Position numbers and translations under genes: made by a program. From Euperipatoides rowelli (Eukaryota; Onychophora; Udeonychophora; Euonychophora; Peripatopsidae): a stretch of 10,960 nucleotides of DNA. Shown here in pieces: positions 1 through 7,595 of the stretch. The notes under the pieces were generated by a model that was not told the DNA's origin, ran no database searches, and saw only the letters and a program-made list of their open reading frames with translations. Every line of letters starts with the position of its first letter. Position 1 is the stretch's first letter. The stretch is taken from the NCBI GenBank assembly GCA_003024985.2, contig PXIH01S0042458.1. The stretch is one strand, 5' to 3'.

Positions 1-89
1 CGATACTATAATTCTAAGTAAATAAATTTCTTATTGATTTTATTTATTTAATTATTATTTTTATTATTTATTGAAGCATATTAAATAAT

Positions 90-168
90 TGACTTCTAGG
101 TTTATGCATTGACGTCTAAGAAATGATATGACTTCTTAGTATTCCATTGTTGACTTCCACTGACTTCT
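90..168 (+). repeat. cluster of five TGAC(T/G)TC(T/C) octamers
   Basis: Octamers of the form TGACTTCT start at 90, 110 (TGACGTCT), 129, 151 (TGACTTCC) and 161. The first four are 19 to 22 bases apart and the last two are 10 apart. This could be a decayed minisatellite of about 20 bp, or a cluster of bZIP-type sites, since TGACGTCT is close to a CRE half-palindrome. Inside the cluster, CTAAGAA (116-122) and TTCTTAG (133-139) form an inverted repeat with a 10-base loop. The sequence shows the repetition; any function is a guess. Confidence 0.5.
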
Positions 169-182
169 ATAATTGTTATGAC

Positions 183-227
183 AGGCGTTTTTTGTAAAAT
201 TAGGGCGTAAATGACGCCAAAACGCCT
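183..227. repeat. nested inverted repeat of GGCGT motifs
   Basis: AGGCGTTTT at 183-191 is matched by its reverse complement AAAACGCCT at 219-227. Between them, GGCGT at 204-208 is matched by ACGCC at 214-218. One local fold thus holds four copies of the same pentamer, two in each orientation, with AT-rich spacers. Such a structure could be a protein-binding palindrome, a decayed transposon end or a foldback element. I cannot decide between these. Confidence 0.55.
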
Positions 228-494
228 ATTAGCTGAAAGCCTGACTAAATAGTTTCCACATTGCAAAATTAACTCATATACGATCATTTATTCTTTTGGC
301 ACAAAAGAAAAACGAACAAAAAGAAAGATCTAAAACATAATTATTACATATAATTTGTTTCACTTTTTTTTCAAAACACAAAAGTTATTTTCTAGACAAA
401 TAAATGAATGGTAATTAGAATTTATTAATGGTTGGTAGTCGGAGCAAGAATGAGATCTAACGTTAAAATTGCATAGCTCACAATAATAACTACT

Positions 495-1055
495 TCAGTT
501 TATTACTGAATGGTCCATCCTGAAACACTTGAAACACATTTCTTTTCTTCCAGTAATGGTGATAAAGGCAAAATTACATCCGGGCAAAATTATATAATAT
601 GTAAAATCTTCCAGCATGTCTTTATATAACATGAAAACAACTTTCATTGGAGAAGTAACAAATTTAAAATCCTCACTGACGATAGTTTGTGCTGACAGTG
701 ATTGAATTAAGACACCATATTTATCCAAGTAAACCTTTTTAACGATATCAAAGAATCTCATTGGTAAGTCAAAAATTTTAATTTCAATAGTGTCTCCACC
801 CAAGTCATAATGCATTCCAATTATAGTATTATTCAAGAGCAAATGATTCAAGTCAAAAACTACCTGTTTCAAATTTGAATTCATTTCAAAAGTAATTTTA
901 AACATAATATTCCATGATCCGACATATTGTATCTCCCTTATCCAACTTTTAAAATAGCACTTTTTAAAGACGTTTAAAACAATCACAGGATTCAATTTGA
1001 TAATCATTCCGTTGAAGTCGAAAGCGCCAATTGCTATTGATTGTATTCCACCCAT
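495..1055 (-). pseudogene. LINE ORF1 (gag-like, zinc-knuckle) remnant, truncated by a stop
   Basis: An open frame of 186 residues that resembles the gag-like ORF1 of non-LTR retrotransposons, a nucleic-acid-binding protein that packages the element's RNA. The middle (about residues 100-170) fits an RRM/gag-type fold by pattern: a hydrophobic strand ending in a LPM motif, a helix, a KYG turn, then alternating strands. The C-terminus reads CFKCFRMDH, which is C174-x2-C177-x4-H182 of a CCHC knuckle. After four more residues the next codon is TGA (495-497), exactly where the fourth ligand (Cys, TGY) is expected. The frame then stays open for 44 codons to a TGA at 360-362 and includes a second Cys/His-rich stretch, YCELCNFNVRSHSC. 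The ATG at 1053-1055 follows an in-frame TAA six bases upstream, so the N-terminus may be original. No endonuclease or reverse transcriptase of this element follows. It differs in sequence and is more AT-rich than the LINE to its right. Family assignment is by pattern only. Confidence 0.6.
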
Positions 1056-1148
1056 TTTCCTTACATTTCTTCAGCTGATTTTAATAAAATTAATCTTAAA
1101 CTTCTTAAAACCGCTTTCGGAATCCCACTGTGCCATTAACGGACAAAC

Positions 1149-1852
1149 ATGGATGACCAAAATATCCGAAGCGATTTATACCTATCGGACGACTCAAACG
1201 GACCCGAGCTTGCTCCCATTGAAAACCCTGTGTCCAATAAAAATGCTGAACAAGCCCTCGATGCCTCGAACATGGCACTTATTAGTAAAACGTTCACCAA
1301 CTCTTCATTTCATCATCCCGTCAGAAGAGATCATCTCCAAGAGCTCTCTTCATGATTCACTGAACTACACTGGACATGACATCTCCTGAGAATAATCAAA
1401 CAATGTCAGCCTATCTAGCCACCATAGCACAGAGTCAAGCCAGCCCCTTGATAAACAGCGGTCACGCCTCTGTAACCTCTCCCCAAGAAGCCTGTTCATC
1501 ACTAGTCTCCTCTGATACCCTGACTGAGCCCACCGTCAGTAGCTCAACCAGCGGTGTCAAGGAAAGAAATGAAACAATAATTCTGGAAGGATACCTCCAG
1601 TCCATGATCTGGGTATCACGCACATTCGGGTATTCATTCCAGGACTATTTATCGGCCGCAGGTCAAATAGTCGGCGATGATAACGTGATTTATTTCAACG
1701 GTGTTGATCGATCCCGAATCGAAATTACACTTCGGCGGCCATCCGATGCAGAGGAAGTAATAAAGTCGGGCCTAAACGTTAAAATATTACCTACTCCCTC
1801 CCCACTCCATGGTTGGGAGTCCCATCCTTCACTACAACTGGAAAGTTTCTAA
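1149..1852 (+). pseudogene. LINE ORF1, N-terminal half (broken)
   Basis: The start codon at 1149 follows an in-frame TAA at 1137-1139. The first 68 codons are polar and low in complexity and end at a TGA (1353-1355). The protein then continues in another frame from about 1364-1376 to a TAA at 1850-1852, so a stop and a frameshift lie in 1353-1376. The second part begins with a Ser/Thr/Gln-rich linker (to about 1560). It then has a folded-looking domain (1561-1780) with alternating hydrophobic strands and a helix (DAEEVIKSG), as in the N-terminal domain of Tx1- or CR1-type gag-like ORF1. The similarity to a LINE ends near 1790-1800, and the last roughly 17 codons look unrelated. The expected next domain is found on the opposite strand starting near 6105. 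The role would be RNA binding and particle formation during retrotransposition; this copy cannot make it. Confidence 0.5.
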
Positions 1853-1892
1853 TTTATATTTTTTAAATTCTACACCTAGGACTATTGTACAT

Positions 1893-1986
1893 CTGGAGAA
1901 AATATTTTTTTAGTGGAGAAAAAAAAAAAACCTCTCTCCAACTGGAGAAAAAAAAAATTCACGCACCTGGAACCCTGTGAGCACCC
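1893..1986 (+). repeat. left junction repeat: TGGAGAAA palindromes plus 19-base motif
   Basis: CTGGAGAAA (1893-1901), AGTGGAGAAA (from 1912) and TCTCCA-AC-TGGAGA (1935-1948) are separated by A or T runs. They are followed by TGGAACCCTGTGAGCACCC at 1968-1986. The same arrangement in the same orientation occurs at 6611-6719, where the last motif matches at 17 of 19 bases. The last nine codons of the minus-strand ORF2 frame (down to the TGA at 1959-1961) lie inside this repeat, so they are not LINE sequence. It is probably a copy of a short palindrome-rich dispersed element, perhaps a MITE-like or foldback element. It marks the left edge of the inverted block. Confidence 0.6.
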
Positions 1987-4900
1987 AATTTTTCTTGTGG
2001 AATGCAATTGGCATGGAGTTGGAATTTAGTTTTATTATTGAGGTTTTCTTGAATTTCTGCTAGTGGATATCTTGCTCCTAGCCAGTCGAGTATCTGTGAA
2101 GAAACTAGTTCGACCACCTTGAGTCTGCACTGAGATGTGGTTGCAGAGGAGACTGAGTAGTCGATCCGACAGGTGTTCCAATTTGGGAATGTCACGCCTT
2201 GGGCTGACAGGATTCTATTGTGATAGGCGGGTTGTGCGAGTAGTTGTTTCAGGTTTTGAATTGGAGGGCATGCTCCTGCAAGATCCAGTGCGGTCCAGAT
2301 GTGTTTGTACTCTGGCGGGAACGTACCAGAAGGGAAGCTGTCAGCGGTGCAGAAGAAATATTTGGTGCCCAGTGTTCCAGATCTGCAGTTGTCCATGACT
2401 GCTTTCATAGTCCTGGCCTGGAGACTATCTTTACTAGCGTTTTGAAGTCTGCGGATGCGGCTTAGTTGGCAGGCCTTAAATCTTGTATCCGGGTCAGGGA
2501 AATCGAATCCACCGTTCTCTCTTGGGAGGATTAGAATTTTTCTGGCGACCCATTTGCGTCTGCGATTGCCCANAATGTGTTAGTGAGAGTTGAGTTTATT
2601 TCATTGACCTCTTTTGCTGTAGGGGCGATTGTGTGCATCCTATACATCACTTGTGATACTAGGTACGTTTTGATGAGGTTGACCCTGATAGTGTAGGTTG
2701 TTTTGTTTAATATCGGCTGGATCTTGTTAGCATTGGCTCTTAATTTAGTGATTGCCTTTTGGTAGTTGACTCGGTCAGTGTTTTTGTTGCCAAAGGTTAT
2801 GCCCAAACATTTAATATTGTTAGTGCCTGTTGGGGATAATATATTTTTACAATGTTGTGAACAGTGGTCAGTAACAAGAACTTGAGTTTTTCCTTCGTTG
2901 AGGGATGCGCCAGAGGAACTGCCGAATTCCCTGAATATTTTATAGGCGTTCTTCAGGACTTCAGGAGACGACATAAACAATGTGATGTCTGCATATACTG
3001 ACAGTGGGAATCGTTTCTTACCGATCTTGAAGGCTGTCGGTAGGAGAGATTTCTTGAGTTGTACGACCAAGGGTCTATGAACAGCGAGTAGAGGACCCCT
3101 GAACTAGAGTCGCCTTGCCGGACGCCATGATTGACTGGGATGCCCTTGGTGAGGGACCCATTTATTAGAAGATGTGTGACAGAGTCCTTATAGATTAGGC
3201 CGATCATTTTGCTGGAGTGGTCATTGAGGTTGAGTGCATTAAGTATTTTGTCCAAGAAGACATGAGAGGCCGAATCAAATGTCTTTGCCTGGTCCAGAGA
3301 GGCGACTATTAGTTGTTGTCGATTTTTGTTGGCGAACCAGACAATGTCTCGTGTCGCGTTGACATTCCCTAACATACACCTTCCTCTGATTGAATATGCC
3401 TGTTCTGGAGAGACTGACAGGTCGGCAATCTCCATCAGTCTATTTGCCATCAGCCGGGAGAAGACTTTGTAGTCTAGATTCTGTAGTGTGATTGGCCTCC
3501 ACTCCGAGAATTTAGTTAGGTCACCCTTTTTTGGGATGAAGACCGTGTACGCCTCTTGACAAGATTTAGGCAGGGTACCGGTTGTAAAGATTTCAACCAT
3601 CAGCCTATGGAGATGTTTTAATAGTTGAGGGAGTAGCTTTTTATAGAATAGGGCTGTAAGACCGTCCAGACCGGGAGTTTTACCGTTTTTCAAGTCTTTG
3701 ACTATGTGTTCAATTTCTTCAATTGAGGGCGGCCTAGTGACCATTTCACTGACCGGTGCTTCAAGCTTTTTTATGTTGGCCAGCCAGATGGGGTCTATTG
3801 GTGTGGTGTGCTCAAAAGCTTTTAGTTGTGCAGAGAAGGTGTTGAAGATTATTGAGTGGATCTCGCTAGGGGTGGAGGCCAGTTTACCATCAATTTCAAT
3901 TTTTTCAAATTTGTTGATTTTTTTTGTGTTGAGGGTTTTGCGGGTGTAGTTCCAGAATTTAGTGTCAAGTCGGTGCAGCCCATGTCCCAGATCGATGATA
4001 TTGTTCATGATCATTTGAGTGTCCCAGTTGACCAGAGAAGCTTGGTTAGCGATGTTCTCTGTAATATTATTTGTGTTGGTCATTGTGGGTGTGGTGAAGT
4101 CTTTTATTCTTATGTCCGATCGTTTTGACTTGAATTTTTTGATTGAGTCTTTAGTCATCATCGTGATGTTTCTAATTTCATCAGGGATGGTTTCTTTAAA
4201 GCTTTCCCATAGCTGAAAGATGTTCCCGGTTTTATTGTTGAAGTGTCGATCGGTGAAATCGATTAATTTTTTGAATGCGGCGGGGGACTCAAATACTTCC
4301 TCAGGGCATTTCCAAACTGGCAACTTGTTGCCCGATGCATTGGTGCCAATCTGGACGGTGGCGGAGACAGCGTAGTGGTCAGAGAAGCCACAGTTTAGCC
4401 TGTCAATGGTCTTGCCGGTTACTCTATCGGGGCTTGAAGAGATAAAGATTTTGTCAATTTTGTTTTTGGACCGGATAAAGGTGTGACCAGGTGTATTGCC
4501 TTTGAGTATTGGCCAGAGGTTGCTCAGCCCGGCCTTGCCTAGTGATGTGTAGAGGTCATTGCTCATTTTGCGTGAAGAGTCACAATTAAAGTCTCCGCCG
4601 AGTATTATCAGGCTGCCCTCAAGGGACAGGAGGAGAGTCTTTAGTTTATTGATCAAGGCTATCCTTCTGTCTATGGGTTTTGACGGCAGATAGACGGAGA
4701 TTAGAATCACTTTGAGATTGTTAGTGACGGTTTCAACGGCACAGAGGTATCCGTCCTTTTTGTTGATGCCGTCAACAGTGCTAATTTCCCCAAATTTGCC
4801 TTTTTCATTGTTTAGTAGTATGGCGGTGCTCCATCGTTTATTTACGCCTAGTTGTGAGGAGAAAAAGTTCCAGGCGCTGTTTTGGATATATATCCTGGAG

Positions 4901-5021
4901 CATCTGTTCTCCTGCAGGAAGGCGATGTCGCCCATTGGTTTTCTAGAAATGCGATGAGGTTGCGTTGTTTGTCTAGTGTTTTTAGGCCACAGGTATTTAA
5001 AGTTACGGTTGTAAGGTCCAT
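1959..5021 (-). pseudogene. LINE ORF2: APE endonuclease + reverse transcriptase (broken)
   Basis: ORF2 would nick the target DNA and copy the element's RNA from that nick. It is spread over four frames: 5021-4936, 4935-3071, 3070-2568 and 2567-1959. The start at 5021 (MDLTTVTLNTCGL) gives the endonuclease's N-terminal Asn. Within the 4935-3071 part (numbered from its first codon), the endonuclease shows LQE (E9), GGDFNC (D115, N117), a DKIFIS strand (D161) and SDH (185-187), so its usual catalytic residues are present. The reverse transcriptase shows NGKTPGLDG (417-425), WRPITLQN (479-486), motif A SLDQAKTFD (D548) and motif B GVRQGD (604-609). The frame breaks at about 3070. Motif C then reads YAD-I instead of YADD-I (2984-2995), with one Asp codon missing. 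A further break at 2568-2570 lies beside the ambiguous base 2573; the thumb/C-terminal region (ILILPRENGGFDFPD and on) follows to about 1987. The C-terminal zinc motif is absent here and lies on the plus strand at 6720-7312. The family is L1/Tx1-like by motif pattern. Confidence 0.88.
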
Positions 5022-5078
5022 TATGGTGATGCGATATATAACGGTTGTGTCCGTGCTGTCTTAGTATTGAGAGTTCAA

Positions 5079-6105
5079 TTAATGTGTTCTTTCAGCTTTG
5101 CCCCTTTGGGTTTTATTGCTGCTTTGGTAGTCGTTTGTTAACGTTGATGTAGAGGAGGACGGGTCATCCTGTGAGGATAATGGAGGTCTCTTACGGGAGT
5201 TCTTACTGACCATTGTCACCATTGTCTGTTGGTCGTAGGCTGCATCTACCAGTTCTATAAGCCTGTTGTAACTTCTTTGTTGTTGGAATTCTTCTTCATT
5301 TTCAATAAGTATTGTCCTTGCCTTGTTCACGTTGATTTCTAACAGTAATTGAGTGGAGAAGTTGCCCATAGAGTCTCGGCTTCGAAAAGCATCTTCAGCG
5401 ATGTTTTCGAAGATGAACTTGTCTTTATCGTCGACTGAGGTTGGGCAGGGCTCTGTATCAGAGACATTCTTCTCCGGGATCCCAGATTTGTTGGATGCCA
5501 GGTTGAGGAGGAAAAAAGCCTTCTGCAGCCAATGTGGAGGGTTGGATAGAAATCTCGGACAGGGAGGTGGATCTGGAGCGGTTGCGCCGTTCGGTGCTCT
5601 TCTTTTTATTAGTCTGCAGCGGTTGCGATAATGCATTCTTGGTGCTTGTTCTGGGCATGTTGGTGGGTGAGTTGGACTTCAGATCAGGTAGAGCAGAGTC
5701 GCTGGCCACCAATGGTTTATTTGACCTCTTTGCCTCGATGTTTTTGAGCAAAGCGGCCTTCCAGGAAGCGGGCTGGCCGTTGAGGTCTGAATTTTTTCAT
5801 GTTTGCGAGCTAGGGAGGTTGGGGTCATTCCTATTGTAAGCTCTACAATTTTGGCGGATATGGCAAGATTTGCCCGCGTAGCAGATTGTGATTTCATCCG
5901 GGATCTCAGTGTTGTTGTTTGTACGGACCCAGATCTTCCGCCTGTGTTTAAGTGATATGTTTACGCCAGGTGCGAATACGAATTTGCAGTCCTCAGGGAG
6001 GCACTGTCCGAAGGGAGTGAGTGCCGAGCAAAGTGACTCATGAGGGATGAACGGTTTTTCGGCAAGCCGGTAGGCCTTAAGCCAGGTGGTCCCTTCCATC
6101 ACAGT
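5079..6105 (-). pseudogene. LINE ORF1, C-terminal part with defective zinc knuckle
   Basis: The frame is open from about 6105 (preceded by a TGA at 6106-6108) and codes for the second gag-like domain. FIPHESLCSALTPFG is the typical helix after the LINE motif, followed by strands up to the knuckle at 5883-5845. The knuckle reads CYAGKSCHIRQNC. A canonical CX2CX4HX4C pattern would be met by one extra Cys codon after CYA, so a codon seems to be lost at 5874/5875. An in-frame TGA (5797-5799) interrupts the frame, which then resumes without a shift. A T-run (about 5514-5519 read on the minus strand) carries a frameshift. The remaining frame, from about 5510 to the TAG/TAA-type stop at 5079, encodes an acidic, then Lys/Arg- and Ser-rich tail. 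ORF2 starts 58 bases downstream, the usual bicistronic LINE order. The N-terminal half of this protein is on the plus strand at 1149-1800. Confidence 0.7.
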
Positions 6106-6610
6106 TCAAATTAATCTCTCCTCTCCCATCAACACAAAATGATTTCTTTTACATTCAAAACAAGTCTAGTTAATTCACACTTTAATAAAGTGTGAGTAAA
6201 CAAAATGAATATTCAATCTTTTTAAATTTTCATTTTCTGAATTCCTTCCCGGATAATATGCATTTCAAGTTAAAAAGAAAGCATAAAGGGGGAAAAACAA
6301 TAAAAGATTCTTGCAAGAGATAAGTAAAATAATTCTCCAATCTTTAATTGAAAGAAAAAGGTGATCTTTTTGATACAAAATTATCTAAGATAAAATATGA
6401 ACTGATTTTTTTTTTGGTTAATTAGCATTTCACTAAATTTAAAGCTCATCGTTCATTTATTGATGTTAATCATCACAAAGGAGCTGTTTTTATTATAAAA
6501 GACTAGTATAAATAGAATCTCTTTATATTTAAAGAAGAACCAACAGACATTAATGAACTGACTGAAATTATTTTTAATAGTGGACAATTTTTTTCACTTT
6601 GCCTAATACT
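6106..6610. other. AT-rich non-coding insert between ORF1 half and junction repeat
   Basis: About 500 bases of AT-rich DNA with no coding region that I can support. It separates the minus-strand ORF1 half from the right junction repeat. Its composition differs from the LINE on either side, so it is not LINE sequence. In the uninverted arrangement it would interrupt ORF1. That suggests it belongs, with the palindromic repeat next to it, to an element inserted into the LINE before the inversion. It holds a 10-bp-arm hairpin (6175-6195) and a TATAAATA at 6507-6514. Both could be chance in DNA of this composition. Confidence 0.5.
6175..6195. repeat. perfect 10-bp-arm hairpin with one-base centre
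   Basis: TCACACTTTA (6175-6184) is followed by a single A and then TAAAGTGTGA (6186-6195), the exact reverse complement. It contains AATAAA at 6184-6189. A physical hairpin with a one-base loop would open to about three bases. It more likely marks a palindromic binding site or the centre of a foldback structure. It lies about 70 bases outside the LINE ORF1 edge, in the AT-rich insert. Confidence 0.6.
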
Positions 6611-6719
6611 TTTGTTTTCTCCAAAGTGGAGAAAGAGACACTTGAAATTTTCTCCACTACCCTTGTTTTTTCTCAAGTGGAGAAAGTGACGCCTTACAGA
6701 TGGAACCCTGGGTGCACCC
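6611..6719 (+). repeat. right junction repeat: two TTTCTCC/GGAGAAA units plus 19-base motif
   Basis: Unit one has TTTCTCCA (6616-6623), AAG, TGGAGAAA (6627-6634), an 8-bp-arm palindrome. Unit two (6662-6700) repeats the same layout with a decayed left arm: TTTTCTC, AAG, TGGAGAAA at 6678-6685. A lone TTTTCTCCA lies between them. The block ends in TGGAACCCTGGGTGCACCC (6701-6719), which matches 1968-1986 at 17 of 19 bases and itself contains the palindrome GGGTGCACCC. The orientation is the same as that of the left copy. LINE ORF2 coding sequence starts directly after it on the plus strand. It is probably a copy of a dispersed palindromic element. Confidence 0.65.
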
Positions 6720-7312
6720 CTAACAAAATTCAAAAATCAAAAGTCCTTAACACAGTATATACCGGGCGAACTGTACCAGAATTTCCTCAACTTGAAGAAC
6801 ACGAACACTCCTAAACCAATCCCAAGAACCATCGGCCACCTGAATGTAAAATGGACTCAGTTACGACACTCCCGCATACCAGGCACTGGTCTGATACAGT
6901 GTGGAGAGCCCTGCATGACCGACTAACCTCACCCAAGAGAAACTTTAAAATGGGGATCCAAGACACTCCACTATGTCCCCTATTCGACAAACTTAATGAG
7001 GACAACCTCCACATCTTCAAAGACTGTCTATACAATGGTGACATGCTCAGAGAACTCAGGCTCACTATCCTGAACCTAGAAAATAATAACTCACAAAGTG
7101 AGACCCTTAAAAAAATCACCAAAAAAGAGGAGGATGGATCACACGTGCAGCCGAATTCCTCTACATTTACACCATATACAAATTATTCAACGCTGTGGTT
7201 AATGACAATCTGGATAAACTCAAAAACACCTGAATTATGGTTCAGAGCCCTCTTCAAGTACTACCTAGAGGCGCTTTGCTTCCATTATAAAGACACCTTC
7301 AGACCACCATAA
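6720..7312 (+). pseudogene. LINE ORF2, C-terminal zinc-binding end (broken)
   Basis: One frame runs from the junction repeat to a TAA at 7310-7312 with a single internal TAA at 6812-6814. After that stop it continues with the typical end of LINE ORF2: WRALHDRLTSPKRNFKMGIQ, then CPLFDKLNEDNLHIFKDC. In L1/Tx1-type elements this region is a CCHC-type motif (C-x2-C-x8-H-x4-C). Here the second Cys is Phe (TTC at 6983-6985), while C42, H54 and C59 (numbered from the ATG at 6851) remain. The remaining roughly 90 residues are a Trp- and Phe-rich tail. Neither this motif nor the region just before it occurs in the minus-strand ORF2, so this piece completes that gene. The first residues after the repeat cannot be aligned with confidence. 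Confidence 0.65.
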
Positions 7313-7448
7313 TATTGAGGGCGCCACATAAGGGGGGACATAGAAAACTACTGAGCATGTACTGCACTGGTAGCATAACCATTCACAACAAATCTTAAAT
7401 ACATACTTAACTTTATATAAACAATAAAGTAAAATAAAAATAAATAAT
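7313..7448 (+). terminator. LINE 3' untranslated region and A-rich tail
   Basis: A short untranslated stretch follows the ORF2 stop and ends in an A-rich run with AATAAA at 7423-7428 and further AAATAAA-type repeats to about 7448. This is the normal 3' end of a non-LTR retrotransposon, where copying starts. It fixes the orientation of the outer LINE blocks as plus. The end is approximate, because the flank is also AT-rich. Confidence 0.55.
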
Positions 7449-7525
7449 GAGATAGAAACACAATAACAATTCCAAACAAATTTTATTTTTGGAACATAAG
7501 TATAAACTTTCCAATAAAATATAAC

Positions 7526-7595
7526 AATAACAATTATAAACTACAAGTCCGTCAATTTTCAATAACAATTATAAACTGCAAGTCCGTTAATTTTC
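7526..7595. repeat. 35-bp tandem duplication overlapping a stop codon
   Basis: 7526-7560 and 7561-7595 are two head-to-tail copies that differ at two positions (A/G in the centre and C/T near the end). The second copy contains the last codons and TAA stop (7587-7589, minus strand) of the degraded coding region to its right. The first copy carries the same position as TGA (7552-7554). A partial third match (AATAACAATT) lies near 7464-7473. Confidence 0.85.

Larger units (their letters stand above)
1..494. other. AT-rich flank without a supported gene
   Basis: The first 494 bases are strongly AT-rich, with runs such as (ATT)n near 45-70. I see no coding region that begins here. The stretch holds two small structured signals, described separately: a cluster of TGACTTCT-like octamers (90-168) and a nested inverted repeat of GGCGT motifs (183-227). 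On the minus strand, bases 494-363 are open in frame behind the stop codon of the ORF1 remnant at 495-1055. This part may therefore be decayed LINE coding sequence rather than neutral spacer. Confidence 0.6.
1108..7448 (+). mobile_element. L1/Tx1-like LINE with internally inverted middle segment
   Basis: Three blocks together make up one non-LTR retrotransposon. On the plus strand, 1149-1800 encodes the N-terminal half of a gag-like ORF1. On the minus strand, 6105 down to about 1987 encodes the rest of ORF1 (second domain, zinc knuckle, basic tail) and ORF2 (APE endonuclease, reverse transcriptase, and most of the region after it). On the plus strand again, about 6720-7312 encodes the C-terminal zinc-binding end of ORF2, followed by an A-rich AATAAA tail to 7448. 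Order and content are complementary: nothing in the outer blocks is repeated in the inner block. I infer one plus-strand insertion whose middle was flipped. Left edge 1108 is approximate, placed where GC content rises above the AT-rich flank. I found no convincing target-site duplication. Nested insertion of two LINEs, or an assembly chimera, are the alternatives. Confidence 0.6.

Noticed and set aside
1350-1390. Intron splitting ORF1 between the two plus-strand frames
   Set aside because: The gap between frames is at most about 20 bases, too short for an intron. A stop and frameshift explain it.
3698-4216. Plus-strand open frames of 60-90 codons opposite the LINE ORF2
   Set aside because: They run antisense to clear endonuclease/reverse transcriptase coding sequence, carry no motif and are explained by its codon pattern.
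495-5799. Non-standard genetic code with TGA as Cys, suggested by TGA at a Cys position
   Set aside because: The TGA at 5797-5799 is not at a Cys position, and TAA stops and several frameshifts occur as well. Decay is simpler.
7526-7595. CRISPR-like repeat array
   Set aside because: Only two units, adjacent with no spacer, in eukaryotic-looking DNA: a plain tandem duplication.
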